A DNA stretch of 64,000 nucleotides from Cynocephalus volans (GCF_027409185.1 NC_084478.1:84489624-84553623), one strand, 5' to 3'. Positions 34,181-47,053 are shown, numbered from the stretch's first letter. A program made the numbers and translations. Notes: generated by a model from the letters alone, not told the origin.

Positions 34181-36400
34181 AACCTTTACTCCATCAAAAA
34201 TTCTTCATGGAATCCCAGGCTCACTGCAATATAATTAAAGTATTAATAAGTCTCATTATTCAAATGATTAAAATCTAGTGCAATGAAAGTCTTATAGTTG
34301 GAGAGGTTCAGAAATTGGTCATAAAAAGACTTGAAAATTACAGGTTAAACAAAACAGGAAAACAAGGAAAATTAGCTCCAATCAACAAATGCCAAAAATA
34401 CCATGTCCAAATGACAAATTGGCAAAGTACTTACAATAGAGAATTTATAATCAGAAAGCACAAATTGCTAAAAACAAATGGAAAATGCTTAATCTCCCTG
34501 ATAACTAATGATATGCAAATTAAAAAATAAGGAACATGAATTTATTCCTAACAAACTGGTAAAGAATAAAAAAAAATGATAATCCTTAATAACACGGATA
34601 AAATTAGAACATTCACATACCAATGATGGAAATAAATAGTTAATTGCTTCTGGATATACGTTCTATAAAGATGGGAATTTTTGTTTGTTTTGTTCACTTT
34701 TAGATCTCTAGAAGCTAAAACAGTGCCTAGCATGTGGTAGGCACTCTATACATATTTGTTGAATAAATTAATGGTTTTTTCACAAATCAACAGATCAAGT
34801 AGGAAAAAAACAGTAATTAAGGATAAGAAAGAATTGAATAACAGTTAACAATCTTGATTTAATAGCTATATAGAGAAGTTAATACTAAATAAACACAGAA
34901 TACATATTCTTTTCATATAAACATGGCATAGTCACAAAAAATAGCTATGAATTAGGCCACAAAGAAAACCTGCACGTGTACGTGTGGTGTATGTGTGTGT
35001 GCACATGTATGAATGCATAGGAAAAAGAAGGATACACATCAATACCTCTTGCCTGGGTGCGGGTGGAGGTATGGAGAAGTGGATTTGGGGAAGGAGAAAT
35101 TTTCCTTCACTTTTCATTGTATATCTTTATACTTTTCTGTGCTCTCTGGATTATTATCATCTTTTTTTAAAATTTATTTTTTAATTCAAACATATTTGAT
35201 TATACATATTTATGGGGTACAGAGTTGACTATCAATATTTGTATATAATACGTGATGCTCGAATCCGTATTATTAGTAGTTCATCATTACAAATCATAAT
35301 TATTCTTTGTGTTATAAACACAAATAAGAAAATAAAAAAACCCAAAAAGGATTAGAAGAAAATATACCAATAGTTGGTATTAATAATTTTTGAGATCATG
35401 AATAATTTTCGTCTTTTTGCTTTACTGCAATGGCCAATATTTCAACAACTTAAAACTTTTCAATAAAGTGTGTACTGAATTACAACATTAAGACATTAAT
35501 TATTCCATTATATGAGGAAGTTAATGGTCCTTCATTTTCCCTACTCATTGTCAAACCACTTCCTATACACTATGAGGAAAATAAACAATACTGAGAATTT
35601 GTTTAAAAAGAAATATTCTGCACTTATATGAAGAAAGTGGCAAAACTTTACTGGAGAAGACAAAGGAGGTAAATCAATAAAGGGATAAGCTATATTCTTG
35701 GATGGGAAAACTAATTATTTTAAAGATGCTACTTCTTCCCAAATTAATATATAGATTTCAAGCAACACAAATTTTAAAAATCCTAAATGGGAAATGGGTT
35801 GACAAAGTTTTTCAAAATTTAATTTGGATTATATAAAAATTATCTATAATTTACAAAAAGGCTAGATGTACATTATTTAACTTTTTTAAACTGAGTTATA
35901 AAGGATGGTCAGTAAAACAGGGAGATAGGGAGGGTCACAATATTAATTTAATTAAAAATTTGGAAGCAAAACTGGACAATTTAGTTTTAACCCTAAAATA
36001 TCCCACCAAAACACCAGTGTAGGAATGGGCAGAAAAAGTGTATCAAAATGTTAATACTGGAAAAAAAAAAAAAAAAAAAATGTTAATACTGGTAGCTTGT
36101 GAGTGTTGTTTTCTCCTTTACAATGTCTCTGAAATTCTAAATTTTCTGTAATGAGATATATTATTTATTTTTATAAAGACAAAAAGGAAAAAACAGTAAG
36201 CTATTCTTTAAAACTCCCAACAGGAAAATGAACAATAGAAATGAAAAGATAAAGGGGGAAAACAGCCAATTAATACATGCAAAAGTAAATTAGACCTAAC
36301 AATTTTAAAAGGCCACATAGAAAAATAATCTTTTTCTTCTGTCAAATTGACAAATATATTTTAAAACGATATTTTTCAAGAGAGTATCAGGAGTATCTTC
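34181..36400. mobile_element. Old L1/L2 debris, no gene
   Basis: An L2-type 3' end is seen at 34715-34770 ('gcctagcatgtggtaggcac', 'tgttgaataaatta'). Bases 35190-35290 carry an antisense L1 3' UTR (ATATTTATGGGGTACAGAGT). Bases 35560-36180 resemble a plus-strand L1M 3' region. The rest is unassigned AT-rich DNA. A poly(A) run lies at 36061-36080. Confidence 0.5.
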
Positions 36401-36965
36401 TGTTTCTTTTTTCTTTTTTTCTTTTTTTTTTAACAGAAGGGGTGGAAGAAGATGGATTGGTTCTCTTTTTGTGGTGCTCTGCTGCCACCTATAGAAAACT
36501 AAGTAAAAAGCAACTAAGAAATTATTGCCTTGACCTGAAATCCACTACAGCAGACATGCCCCAAATAAATAAGCAGCAGAAGAAACTTGATACTCCTCTT
36601 GCGACCTTGGCTTCTCTGTAACTACAGAAGTAAAATGGAGATGTGAGGTTAGAAGTCTTAGACTTACATTGCAAATGCTCAGTTCTTAAATTAATGCAGG
36701 AAAGGGATTGAGATGAGTAGGAAGAGGTGCAGTGAAGCATAAGAAATATAGATCACCTTTGGGGCCGTAAAATAAACTTCAACACCATGAAATCATAGAG
36801 GACATTGTCTGACCAGAATAAAATCAAACTATAAAACAACAGAAAGACAACAAGAAAATCCCTAAACACTTGGAAAATAGACAACACACAAACAATCAAT
36901 AGAGCAAACTGGAGATCTAAAAGGAAATTAAAAATAAGTAGAACTGAATGAAAATATAAATGAGT

Positions 36966-37446
36966 TATAGGAATGCTGGTCAGAACTCACTGCATCCTTG
37001 TGGCCTTCAGAGATCTGGCTTCAATAGTTACAATTTTTCCCCTCCACAACTTCCCCTTAGCAACTTAAGGAAGGCAGGAACAGAATGCTATGCTTTTAAG
37101 TGGAGTGACACCAGCAACCCCAAAGATAAGCAACAGGAGGCTGTGGAGCACCTGGGAATCTTGCACTTCTGCAGCCTTTCTCTCTTTGGCATAGCTCCAC
37201 TTTGTCTCTAGGTCCCTTATAAACCTCAACACTCCCCCACCCGGGGTATAAAGAAAGCAGCTGCACAGAACTCAGATGGATTGATACTCTGCCTGATCCC
37301 TGTAGGTAAACACCCAACAACAGTAACAACAACAATAACAGTAAAGTCCTTGTAACCCATACGGAGTTGCCTGCTTTGTTCTTTGGTCTCAGGATACCTT
37401 TCATTTTGGTGGGCATTATAGTGTTAGCCCACACTCAGACAGCAAC
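36966..37446 (+). mobile_element. Solo LTR inserted in an L1 ORF2 remnant
   Basis: This is about 480 bp of non-L1 sequence inside an otherwise colinear L1. It starts near TGCTGGTCAGAACTCACTG and ends near CAGACAGCAACA. It has promoter-like CCTTATAAACC (37214) and GGGTATAAAGAAAG (37243) boxes, then a downstream U5-like segment (TTTGTTCTTTGGTCTCAGG). The orientation is taken as plus from the TATA-like boxes. The exact ends and duplication are not certain. Confidence 0.6.
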
Positions 37447-37592
37447 ATTTCAAAAATATGTGGAATGTAGCTGGAGCAGGGCTGAGAGGGAAATTTATAG
37501 CACTAAATGCTTATATTAGAAAAGAAGCAAGATCTCAAATCCATAATTTAAGTTTCTACCTTAAGAAGCTAGAAAAACGAGAGCAAAATAAA

Positions 37593-37700
37593 GAAGGGGG
37601 CTGGCCAATTAACTCAGTTGGTTACAAGTGTGGTGCTAATAACACCAAGGTCCAGGGTTCAATCCCTGTACCAGTCAGTTGCCAGAAACCTAAAAGAAAA
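37593..37700 (+). mobile_element. t-SINE, best-preserved tRNA-Ile-like head
   Basis: AATTAACTCAGTTGGTTACA corresponds to the A-box. GTGGTGCTAATAACACCAAG corresponds to the Ile anticodon arm with its TAAT-type loop. GGTTCAATCCC is the B-box. An A-rich tail follows at 37698-37708. It is inserted in L1 ORF2. This copy shows the tRNA-Ile ancestry most clearly. Confidence 0.88.
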
Positions 37701-38274
37701 AAAAAAAGCAGAAAGAAGCAAATAAAGAGCAGAAATAAATGAAATTGAAAACAGAAAAACAAGGAAAATCCGTTTTAAAAAGTTAGTTCTTAGAAAAGAT
37801 AAATTTATAAACCTGTAGCAAGACTGACAAAAATAAAAAAGAATACATAAAACTACCTTATCAGACATAATACAGGAAATCTTACTAAAGATATTACAAC
37901 TATTAAAAAGATAACAAAGGCAATACCATGAATAATTTTACATTCAAAATTTGAAAATCTAAAAGAAATGGAGTAATTCCTCAAAAACTGCAAACTATCA
38001 AACTCAATCGAGATGAAAAAGACATTTTGAACAGTTCAAAGAGCTAAAGGAAACCATGTCCAAAGAACTAAAGGAAAGTATTCGAACCATGTCTCATTAA
38101 ATAAAGAATATCAATAAAGAGATAGAAGTTAAAAAAAAAAAAAAGAAAGAAAAAAAAGAGATAGAAGTTATACAAAGAACCAAAAATCAGTTCTGGAATT
38201 TGAAAAGTACAGTTAACTGAAATGAAAAATACACGGGGCGGGGGGTGGGGTGGAGGCCTCAACAGCAGATTTGA

Positions 38275-39500
38275 GCTGCTATAACATGGATGAACCTTAA
38301 AACCCTTATGCTAAGTGAAAGAAACCAGATATAAAAGGTCACATAAAAAAGGTCACATAAGAGTCCGTTTATATAAAATAACTAGAATAGGCAAATCTGT
38401 AGAGACAGAAAGCAGATTAGTGGTTGCCAGGGGCTGGGGAGAGGGAAAAATGAAGAGTGACTGCTAATGGGTATTGGGTTTCTTTTTGTGGTGATGAAAA
38501 TGTTCTGGAATTAGATAGTGGTAACAGATACACAACCTTGTGAATATACTAAAAACTACTGATTGTACACATTAAAATGGTGAATTCTATAATATGTAAA
38601 TAATATCTCAATAAAAAAGCTATTAAAAAGGCTAACATAAAAAATAGCATTAATACCAAATGTTGATGAGGATGTGGAGAACTGACTCAAACATACATTA
38701 CTGGGAATGTAAAATGGCCCATTAATTCTGGAACATTATTTGGTCATTTTTTTATAAAACTAAACGTGCTAACTATATAATCCAGCAATTGCACTCGTGG
38801 ACATTTTTCCAGAGATAAAAAAAAAAATTTATGTCCACACAAAAACCTGCTCACCAATGTTCACAGCAGCTCTATTCCTAAGAGCCCCAAACTGGAAACC
38901 ACCCAGATTGCTTCCATGGATGAATGGTGGTTTAAAAAAAAAAAAACTGTGTTATATCCATACCATGGAATACTACTCAGCAATAAAAAGGAAGGAACTA
39001 TCAATACACACAACTTGGATGAATCTCAATGGTATTATGCTGAGTGAAAAAAACCAATTTCCTAGGGTTATATGCCATATGATTCCCTTTATATAACATT
39101 TTGGAAATGACAAAATTATACAGATGGTTGCCAAGTATTAAGGACAGGAGTGGGGGACAGAAGGAGGTGGAGGTAGATACGCTTATGAAAAGGAAACACT
39201 TGAGGGATCTTTGTGGTTACAGAACTGTTCTGTATCCTGACTGTGGTGGTAGATTCACAAACCTGTACATGTGATAAAATTGCACAGAACTAAATGCACA
39301 CACATTCACAAATGAGTACATGTATAACTAGCAAAATCTGAATCAGATTGGCAGATTACATTGATGTCAATTTTCTGGTTGTGATACTCTACTATAATTT
39401 TGGAAGATATTAGGGAAAATTGGGTAAAGGATACATGTACTCATACAACTGCAAGTGAATCTAAAATTACATCAAAATAAAAAATTTAATTAGAATGCTT
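38275..39500 (+). mobile_element. Two successive old LINE-1 3' ends
   Basis: Bases 38280-38625 are one L1M 3' end ('agattagtggttgccagggg', 'gtacacattaaaatggtg'). Bases 38640-39490 are another with more ORF2 ('ggaatactactcagcaataaa', 'ttgatgtcaattttctgg'). The 99-codon frame at 38797-39096 is decayed L1 ORF2 C-terminus. Confidence 0.8.
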
Positions 39501-39764
39501 TTGAAAAAATGTATAAAAAATATACATAACTTATGAGTTGAAGAGACTCTTGAGCAAGTCAAGGGATCTAGAATTCAATAGAGAAAAAATGACACATTTA
39601 ACTACATAAAATTAATAATTTGAAATGGCAAAAGATACCATAAAAAAGTCAAAAGGTGAATGATTAATGAAAAAATCTGCAAAGTCCATAACAAATAAGG
39701 GCTAATTCGTATATTAGAGAGTTCTTACAAGTAGATTTTTTAAAAAGCCAATCCAATAAAAAAT

Positions 39765-40370
39765 ACGTGCAAAGGCTGCAAAATGGTGCAGCCTTTATGG
39801 AAAATGGTACAGAGGTTCCTCAAACAATTACAGATATATCTACCATATGACCCAGCTATTCCACTGTTGGGAATATACCCAGAGGAATGGAAATCATCAT
39901 GCTGAAGGGATACCTGTACTCCAATGTTTATTGCAGCTCTATTTACAATAGCCAAGAGTTGGAACCAGCCCAAATGTCCATCATCAGATGAGTGGATACG
40001 GAAAATGTGGTATATCTACACAAGGGAATACTACTCTGCTATAAAAAAGAATGAAATACTACCATTCGCAACAACATGGATGGACTTAGAGAAAATTATG
40101 TTAAGTGAAACAAGTCAGGCATAGAAAGAGAAATACCACATGTTCTCACTTATTTGTGGGAGCTAAAAATAAATAAATAAACACACAAACAAATCAAGGG
40201 TGGAGGGGGGGAAAAGACAGAATAACCAGAAAAATTCCTTGAACTACTTAAGTCAAGTGAACAGATATGATGTGGGGGCGGGGGGAAGAGGTGGAGAGGA
40301 ACAGGTAAAGGGGTGTGAAAATCAACTACAATGTATATTGAGAAGTAAAATTTTTTAAAAATGTGCAAAG
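39765..40370 (+). mobile_element. LINE-1 3' end of the same subfamily as the full-length copy
   Basis: The ORF2 C-terminus reads [20 protein letters not shown] and [20 protein letters not shown], then the stop near 40124, a 3' UTR with G-rich runs and 'caactacaatgtatattgag', and a short A-rich end near 40365. It is 5'-truncated at 39765. Confidence 0.88.
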
Positions 40371-41164
40371 GTATGAATAGTCCGCTCACAGATTAACAAA
40401 TTTAAAATGTCCAGGTGGCATACAAAAAGGTGCTCATTCTAATAGAAAAATACAAATTAAAACTAAACTCAGATATCCTTTCTTACCCTTTTAATTGGCA
40501 AAAAGATTCAAGTGTGATAATATTTAGCACTTGGATGTGGTGAAAATGAATATTGTTACATCTTTGTGTGGGTGTGTGAAGTAATCTGGTAATGTTATAT
40601 ACTAAAACTATGAATACTCTTCCACCCAGCAACCCTATGAATGAGAATTTATCCAAAAAAGCGAGAATGTTTATTGTAACATTGTGAGTAGTGGCAAAAA
40701 AAAAAGTGGGGGGGGGGGCGGAAACGAGTAAATTTTAATAAATAGGGAAATGATTGAATTAAATTGAGGTACAGCCTTTCTGCAGATCATTTTGTGGCTA
40801 TAAAAAGAGTGAAAAGAAAACAAAAAGAACAATGAGAGTGAGAACCCTATCAGCTGACTTAGAAGAAGTGCCAAGAGAACAAAGCAAGGTGTAGACACAA
40901 CCCAGGTTATTAACAATGGTTACTGAGATTTCCTGAAGAAAGGAACAGGAGTAGAAAGACATTTGTAAGGTAATCTCTCAGTTCATAGACCAGATGAGAA
41001 GCTTGAAGTACAGGAAAATTCTGGCGTGCACTGGTTGGTTTATCAGCACAAGCTCATATTCCTAATCTTCTAGAAAGTGATCCTCTCACCCAGATAATTA
41101 CAAGGCATAACTGAGCATATTTATAAGGCATGCCACTCTGCTAGTATTGGACTCCCTGTGGCAG

Positions 41165-41350
41165 ATCTGGATAAATCCACTTACTACCTGTGTGAACCTG
41201 GGCGAGATACTTAACCTCTCCCTCATGTGTAAAATGGGGACAACAGCAGTACCTACATATCTCAAAGGGTTGTTCTGAAGATTAAACAGGTTAATATGTA
41301 TAAAATGCTTACAACTGTGCCTCGCACAAAGGAAGCAATAAACAAATGTT
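41165..41350 (+). mobile_element. MIR SINE remnant
   Basis: CTACCTGTGTGAACCTGGGC, GTAAAATGGGGACAACAGCA and GGGTTGTTCTGAAGATTAAA follow the MIR consensus order, then 'gcctcgcacaaaggaagcaa'. Confidence 0.85.
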
Positions 41351-41559
41351 GATATGTTAGCATTCTTTCCATCCAGGCTACGAAAATAGGCTCCTTCTTC
41401 AATCACCTTTTATCAAGTCTCTCCTTTCTTCGATCCACTATCATACAAACTAGGGACTGTGTAATGAGCATAGTATTGAGAAAGGGAAAGAGAACACAAG
41501 ATACACACTCCAGGGGAGACTCTGAATCCCCAAGCCAAAGCCCTATTTGAGTACTCCTT

Positions 41560-42915
41560 TGTGTCTGATTGTCTATTTCACTGATGCCCTTTCGTTTCTA
41601 TTTCCTGCTTTCAGGACTGTTTCATGAGGTTTGTAATGTGCACAGTATAAAAGAAGAAAGAAAGGGCCCTAATGGTGAAGCACCAAGGGGTCTAGCTTCA
41701 ATACAACAAACATATGGACTGATGAGGAAAAAGAAAGCACAAATGTCCTATAAGATAAACTGAAGCATAGAGGGAATTGGGGGTTTAGGAAAGCCCAGCA
41801 GAACTCTACAGCTTTAAAACGTTTCCCCACGCTCCTGATCGCCTTGGCAACCACAACCCTCACACTCTGGGATGTATTTTGAGATTAGCATGGTGGTTTC
41901 AGGGATGGAACGGGTAAAAGTTCCTGTGTTGCATGTCTGACTCTTCCTGGGTGGTCTAGGTAGGCAGGGGTGCTCTCTGAATGTGTACAGGGACTAAAAT
42001 TTTCCCTCCCCCCTTATTTATCTTGGTTTTGCCCCTTACCAATGTCTGAAGGTCGAGGCACACACAATATGACAGACAACAACCAGTTTTCTAGCCTTAA
42101 AAAAATTAAAAAATCTGTTATCTACAGATGGCTGAAGTACTCTAAAAGGGAAGGCCCTACTCTTCATCCTGGTCAGTGTTGACTATTGCCTTTGCCAAAA
42201 TCTCTTATAATTTGATAAATAAAAAAGTATTATTTTATTACTATTTGTCTTTTTTAAAAGTACTTCTTAGATTAAACATTTTTTCCCCGCTGTTTACTGT
42301 CTATTTGGCTATCTCTTTCACTGAAATGTCTATTTGTATCCTTTGTTTTTCTATTGGGGTTATATGTTCTAAATAACTTTATTATTACCTCCTCTTCATC
42401 AAACTACTATGTCATCATTGTTTAGAATTCGAAAAATTCACAAATGCAGGAGCTGGGGGAAAAATAACTCATGATCACTCACTATTATTATTTTGGTGAA
42501 TTTAATGGTTTTTTCCCAATATTATTTTCTCTATTTACAGATACTTCAGATAATTACACATACATGGACCCACACACATAATGAAATGGTGATCATAATG
42601 TTTTGAATTAATGAGCATTTTTTCACATCATGAAGAATTCTTCCAGACAATATTTCTAATGGTTGTCAAATAATCGACCTACCAAAGAGCCATACACTAT
42701 CATTTAATCACTCACTCTCTTATTACACATTTAGCTGTTCCTATTTCACTGCTATTAATAAAGTACAATGACTGTCTTTGTACATAATTCTTTGGGAATG
42801 TACTTTAACTTACAAAATTAGCTATGCAATAGATATTAACCGTTTATCATGCATATTGCAAGCACTGTCCAACTTTATCATTGTATTTTGAAAATAAAAT
42901 TTACTGAAAAGGTGT
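41560..42915. other. Unassigned sequence; second-family dispersed repeat copy at its start
   Basis: Bases 41605-41780 resemble 8590-8720 and 23470-23600. I recognise nothing else up to the LTR at about 42917. Confidence 0.35.
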
Positions 42916-42916
42916 T

Positions 42917-43480
42917 GCTTTGTGTTGCTTCGCCCCCCCACGGATTTGTCACCCCACTTCCCCTGGGTGACGGAGATGCAAAGGACTACTCAAAGCCCAT
43001 CTCTTCTGAGCAGTGAGAGGCCCCAAAGTGGTTAATCTCCCGCCGGAACCCTCAAGCGAGAGGGATCCCTTCCTTGGGAAATTAACACCGAATTGGGGTT
43101 CTCTTCCTGCATTTATTTTCCAGACCAGGAAATTACAGGAAGAGAACAAAGGTGGGGTTATAGTTTAACAATATAGGCTGGTAACTTTCAGTGAAACAAC
43201 CCAGATGACATTCCAGTAAGGCAATTAAGTGGTCTTATCAACACAAGCTTGATCTTAGCAAACATTCCTTCTCCCTCTACAGTTTCTCAGTACCTTTACA
43301 TAACAATCAGTAACTAGTCTGTCTTTGAGCCAGCAACCTGCTGTGCCACAATTCTTATCTTGCAACAAAGACTCACTAGACTGGGGAAAATTTCCTGTCC
43401 TTGCAAGGTCAATATCTGAAATTGCAAGGCTTTGGAAAACCAGGCCCTGTGAAGTACATATGCTTTTTAGTATATTCCAC
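42917..43480 (-). mobile_element. LTR (solo), minus strand, ends uncertain
   Basis: The reverse strand has a U3-like region (ACTGAAAGTTACCAGCC, then CCTTTGTTCTCTTCC), a polyadenylation signal in GGAAAATAAATGCAGG (complement near 43109-43124), and a GC-richer R/U5 ending GGCGAAGCAACACAAAGCAA. The 4-6 bp duplication cannot be fixed. Confidence 0.6.
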
Positions 43481-43599
43481 AAAAAGGTAATATATGACAT
43501 GTATCAAAAAACAAAAAATAAGAAAAGGTATACAGTGAAAAGTGTCCCTCCCAACTTAATCTTCCATCTACCCAATTCCTACCTGCCCTCCTCACACAT

Positions 43600-44090
43600 A
43601 CAGTTGACCATTGTTATTTGTTTCTTCTGTAAACTTCAAGTGTGTGTGTGTTCAAATAAGGAGATGGCCCCCATCCATTTTTGTACAATATGTAGTATAC
43701 AATATGTACTTTTCTGAACACTTTTTTTAGTTGCTTAACAATGTATCTTGTTGGTCTCCCCCTGTCAGTATACAGAATGCTTCCTCATTCTTTTTCATAG
43801 CTTTGCTGTATAATTTATCTAATGACAGACGTTTGGTTTTGCTATTACAAACAATGCTGCAGTGAACAACCTGGCACATATGTTATTTCAAACGTGTATA
43901 AATACTGGTGTGTCTGTGAGATAAATTTCCAGAGGTGAAATTGCCGGGTTAGAGGCTTTACGCGTTCATAATTTGCTAGACTTCCTAAACTGTCTTCAAA
44001 GGGTGTACCAGATCATATTGTCACCAACAATGCATAGGAGTTTCCCATAGCCTTGCTAACAGAGCACTTTATGAAACTTTTGCGGGTTCT
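43600..44090 (-). mobile_element. Old LINE-1 fragment, minus strand
   Basis: Antisense L1 ORF2 C-terminal phrases are seen: 'caaacaatgctgcagtgaac', 'ttgccgggttagagg' and 'caccaacaatgcataggag'. Confidence 0.65.
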
Positions 44091-44354
44091 TTTGTTGTTG
44101 TTGTCGTCATTACAATTGGTGAAAAAATCATCACGTCTTTTATTTTTATTTACGGGCTTCCAGTTTAAGAAGGCCTTTGATGAACAGTCCTTGATGCTAC
44201 CTCCCCCAGCTTCTGACAAAAATACCTAAGACGACCCAGAAGAGGAGAAAAGTTTACAGCAACCCCTGAAAAGTAAGACTGACAAGGAACCTATTGCCAG
44301 AATGTGTGAAACATTCCCATTAACTCTAAAGTAAGTAATGTAGCTTCCAATTAC

Positions 44355-44600
44355 TGAATACTTACCATATGTGGCGGAAAGTATATGTGTGTGTGCATGC
44401 ACGTGCGCACACACACGCTTCTCCCTCAGGACTCTTCACAAAGATCCTGTGAGTATGTAGTATTACGAGACATATTTGACAAGTGAAGAAACTCTGGCTC
44501 AGAAAGCTGAAGTGACTTACTTGCTTAAGGCCATACGACAGGCACAGCTGAGGTTCAAACAACAGGCCTTCCAGATTCCAAACTGGAACTCTTTTCAATA
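44355..44600 (-). mobile_element. MIR SINE remnant, interrupted by a CA/TG simple repeat
   Basis: Reverse-strand MIR order is visible: TTACTGAATACTTACCATAT, 'aagaaactctggctcagaaa', TTGCTTAAGGCCATACGACA. A TG/CA-rich tract sits at 44384-44418. Confidence 0.7.
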
Positions 44601-44919
44601 TCCCATAAGCTTTATTCGTCTCTCAGTCTTTGACTCCTGGTTCAGGAACAGAAGAATTATACCAATCAGAAATTTTGCCAACTCTCTCAAACTTTATGAG
44701 TACTGATTTCCGAGGTAGTTCAAGATGTGTTTCCTTCTGTTCCTTCTCACCTATACTAGCTTCCTTTCTATAGCCATGGAGAAACTAGAACTTGCAAACT
44801 CAAAGTGTATGTGCAAGATGGGAGGCTGGATGTAGAAGTGACAATAGGGATGCAGCTGGTGGCCTGTTGCATCCTGGCAGGTGGACAAGATGGATCCAAT
44901 ATAATAATAATGGTTAATA

Positions 44920-45110
44920 TTCATTGAGCTTTTACAGTGGTCAGGGACTTTGCTAAGTGTTTTCCAGCGCTAGTTCGTTATAACAGCTTGATGGGGTGGG
45001 TACTGTTACTACCCCCTCATTATAGATGAGGAAGCTGAAACTTGAAGAGGTTAAATTACTTGCCCTGATCAGCTAAAGATAAGTGGAGCTAGGACGTTTT
45101 GTAAAAAAGA
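44920..45110 (-). mobile_element. MIR SINE remnant
   Basis: TTCATTGAGCTTTTACAGTG, 'gatgaggaagctgaaacttg' and 'gaggttaaattacttgccc' match the reverse complement of MIR over most of its length. Confidence 0.85.
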
Positions 45111-45370
45111 TCTTTTCTCTGGGAGTCAGGAGACCTCTGTGATACTGCTGCTAGTTTACTTTATGGTTTTGTACAAGTGGCTGCCTCTTTCCCTGCTTCA
45201 GTGTCCCAATCTGCAAATTGTTTCCTTCTGTGACTTCTCTGAGACTCTAAGGTCACTGGCGGTGGACCTTGGAATCTGGAATTTGGAGGGGCAGTCTAGC
45301 ATAGATGGGACTGGAAGGGAACACAAAATTTATTTGCCCAAGACACTGGCAAACCAGCTGCACCATGACA

Positions 45371-45512
45371 ACCTCCATATGCCTTTGCCCTGCAAATTAC
45401 GTTTTATGGAAAAACAGAATTAAAAGATAATAAGAATCTTTCCATGAACTTTCTGAAGAACCCCTCGTATGCTCTTTTCAAATGTTGAAGCAGGGCAAAG
45501 GCATATGGAGGT
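45371..45512. repeat. 22 bp perfect inverted repeat enclosing a MITE-like core
   Basis: Bases 45371-45392 (ACCTCCATATGCCTTTGCCC and two more bases) are the exact reverse complement of 45491-45512. Within the 98 bp between them lies a sequence (45408-45470) shared with 46290-46352: GGAAAAACAGAATTAAAAGA, TAATAAGAATCTTTCCATGA. Confidence 0.8.
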
Positions 45513-45772
45513 ACAAAGGCAAAGATCGGAAGAGGACAGTCATCTGGATAGGCCCGAGGAAGGTGCTGAGGAAATTCGGTGGATTGGTATGGAGAGAGAA
45601 AACCAGAGATGGACGGCCACAAGGGTGATGATTGTTGTTTTCTACAAAGGACCCAGTAGATAGTCTCACAGCTTTTTTTTCTGGCAGGCAATACAGATGC
45701 GTTAGGATGAAAGGTATTTGTCATCACCAATCCAGTGGCCTGAGCTTGGGCTGGTGATTGTATTTCTCCGCA

Positions 45773-46165
45773 GATCAGTCTGTTTTCTGTTGCTCATAAC
45801 GGAACACTGGAAACTGGGTAATTTACTTAAAAAATGAAATTTATTTCTTACAGTCTTGGAGGACAGGACGTCCAAAATCCAGGAGTCATATCTGATGAGG
45901 GCCTCCTTCTTGGTGGGAACTCCCTACAGAGTCCTGTAGTGATGCAGAATATCACATGGTGAGAACAGCCAGAGCCACCAGTCTACACCCATGGTAACCC
46001 ATTAAACCATTAACCCATTACTCCATGAATGGATTAATCCATTCATAAGAGCACAGTACTCATGATCTAATCACCTCTTAAAGACCCCACCTTTCAACAT
46101 TCCAAGATTGAGAATCAAGCTCCCAACATGAGCTTTGGAGGGGACAAATATAAAACCCATAGCAG
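45773..46165. repeat. Mammalian interspersed repeat, family not named, copy 2
   Basis: Same block order as 30285-30680: 'tctgttttctgttgctcata', AACTGGGTAATTTACTTAAA, TGGATTAATCCATTCATAAG, 'tctaatcacctcttaaagac', CATGAGCTTTGGAGGGGACA. Confidence 0.65.
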
Positions 46166-46268
46166 ATGGTTAGCAAGAATTTAGCATTGACCAGACAGGT
46201 ACGCCAGCCATGCTACTGGTGGGAAGTGTAGCAACATACATACCAGTTGAGGATATGATTGGCAGATA

Positions 46269-46355
46269 TGAGGGTACTTCCAAAAGTTTGGGGAAAAACA
46301 GAATTAAAAGATAATAAGAATCTTTCCATGAACGTTTTGAAGACCATTCGTATGC
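46269..46355. mobile_element. MITE-like palindromic DNA element
   Basis: It starts GAGGGTACTTCCAAAAGTTT and ends with a near-complement (CCATGAACGTTTTGAAGACC), so terminal inverted repeats enclose an AT-rich core. The core is shared with 45408-45470. It is a non-autonomous, mariner-like size class (about 80 bp), without coding capacity. Confidence 0.6.
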
Positions 46356-47021
46356 TTTCTCCAAATGTTGGCATGAAGAAGGAGTGAGCAGACTTAGAGA
46401 GCCATGATATCTTGCCATCAAAAGGTAAAAAGGAAAAAAAAAAAAAAATCTGTGGCTCTGGTCATGTATCACGTAGCTCAATCACCCCAGAAACAGAAGA
46501 TTTTATTAAATGTAGAAGGCAATTCCAGTTTGACTAGGGCAGAGTGAGTGAAGGGACGGGGGGTGGGGGAGGTGGGGGAACAAAGTGTAGGAAAGGAAGC
46601 CAGAGAGGTAGCCAGGGATTAACTCCTGTACCGGAGGGCTTTCAGCTGAGGAATTACCAAGCTCACAAAATACATCCACACAAAGAATTCAAAGAACTAA
46701 AAAGCATGTTGGGTGAGGAAATCAAGTCCAAATTAGAATGAGGAAGTCTAATCAGATGACTGATTCGAACACAAAGCGCATTGTCATAAGGTTCTACGCA
46801 CTGACTACCAGTTGGCCACAGGTGTGGATCTAAGTTTTCTAGCTACCAAAACATAAAGAGGGAAATGGGATCCCCTGCAGGACTCACAGTGTCCCTGAGA
46901 TCAATTAACTGCTCAGAAGTAGCAACTATACTTTTTCCCTGAGACGAGTTTCTCCCACGAGTCATCCTAGGGAGAACACTGTGTAATGAGTGAAATTCCT
47001 CTTCCACAAGGTGATTCACTG

Positions 47022-47022
<1 letters not shown>

Positions 47023-47053
<31 letters not shown>
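47023..47053. repeat. Long poly(T) run
   Basis: An uninterrupted T tract of about 31 bases follows GTGATTCACTGAGA. Its source element is not clear. Confidence 0.9.

Larger units (their letters stand above)
36780..38110 (+). mobile_element. LINE-1 ORF2 remnant, interrupted by an LTR and a t-SINE
   Basis: Bases 36790-36965 read as the endonuclease-RT linker ('ctgaccagaataaaatcaaac', 'gaactgaatgaaaatataaa'). Bases 37450-37592 continue ([20 protein letters not shown]-type residues). Bases 37701-38110 continue into the RT fingers region. All of it is highly decayed. Confidence 0.75.

Noticed and set aside
37593-37680. Possible functional tRNA-Ile gene
   Set aside because: It resembles tRNA-Ile but has an insertion after the A-box and mismatched stems, and it ends in an A-tail inside an L1.
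43325-43717. 130-codon frame starting MSQQPAVPQF
   Set aside because: It begins in an LTR and runs into old L1 sequence. No domain, and composition typical of chance frames.
44384-44418. Alternating TG/CA tract as a regulatory Z-DNA site
   Set aside because: It is an ordinary dinucleotide-rich interruption in a decayed MIR; nothing in context suggests regulation.
46544-46741. 65-codon frame beginning MSEGTGGGGGGG
   Set aside because: Encoded by a G-rich simple-sequence stretch; no supporting features.
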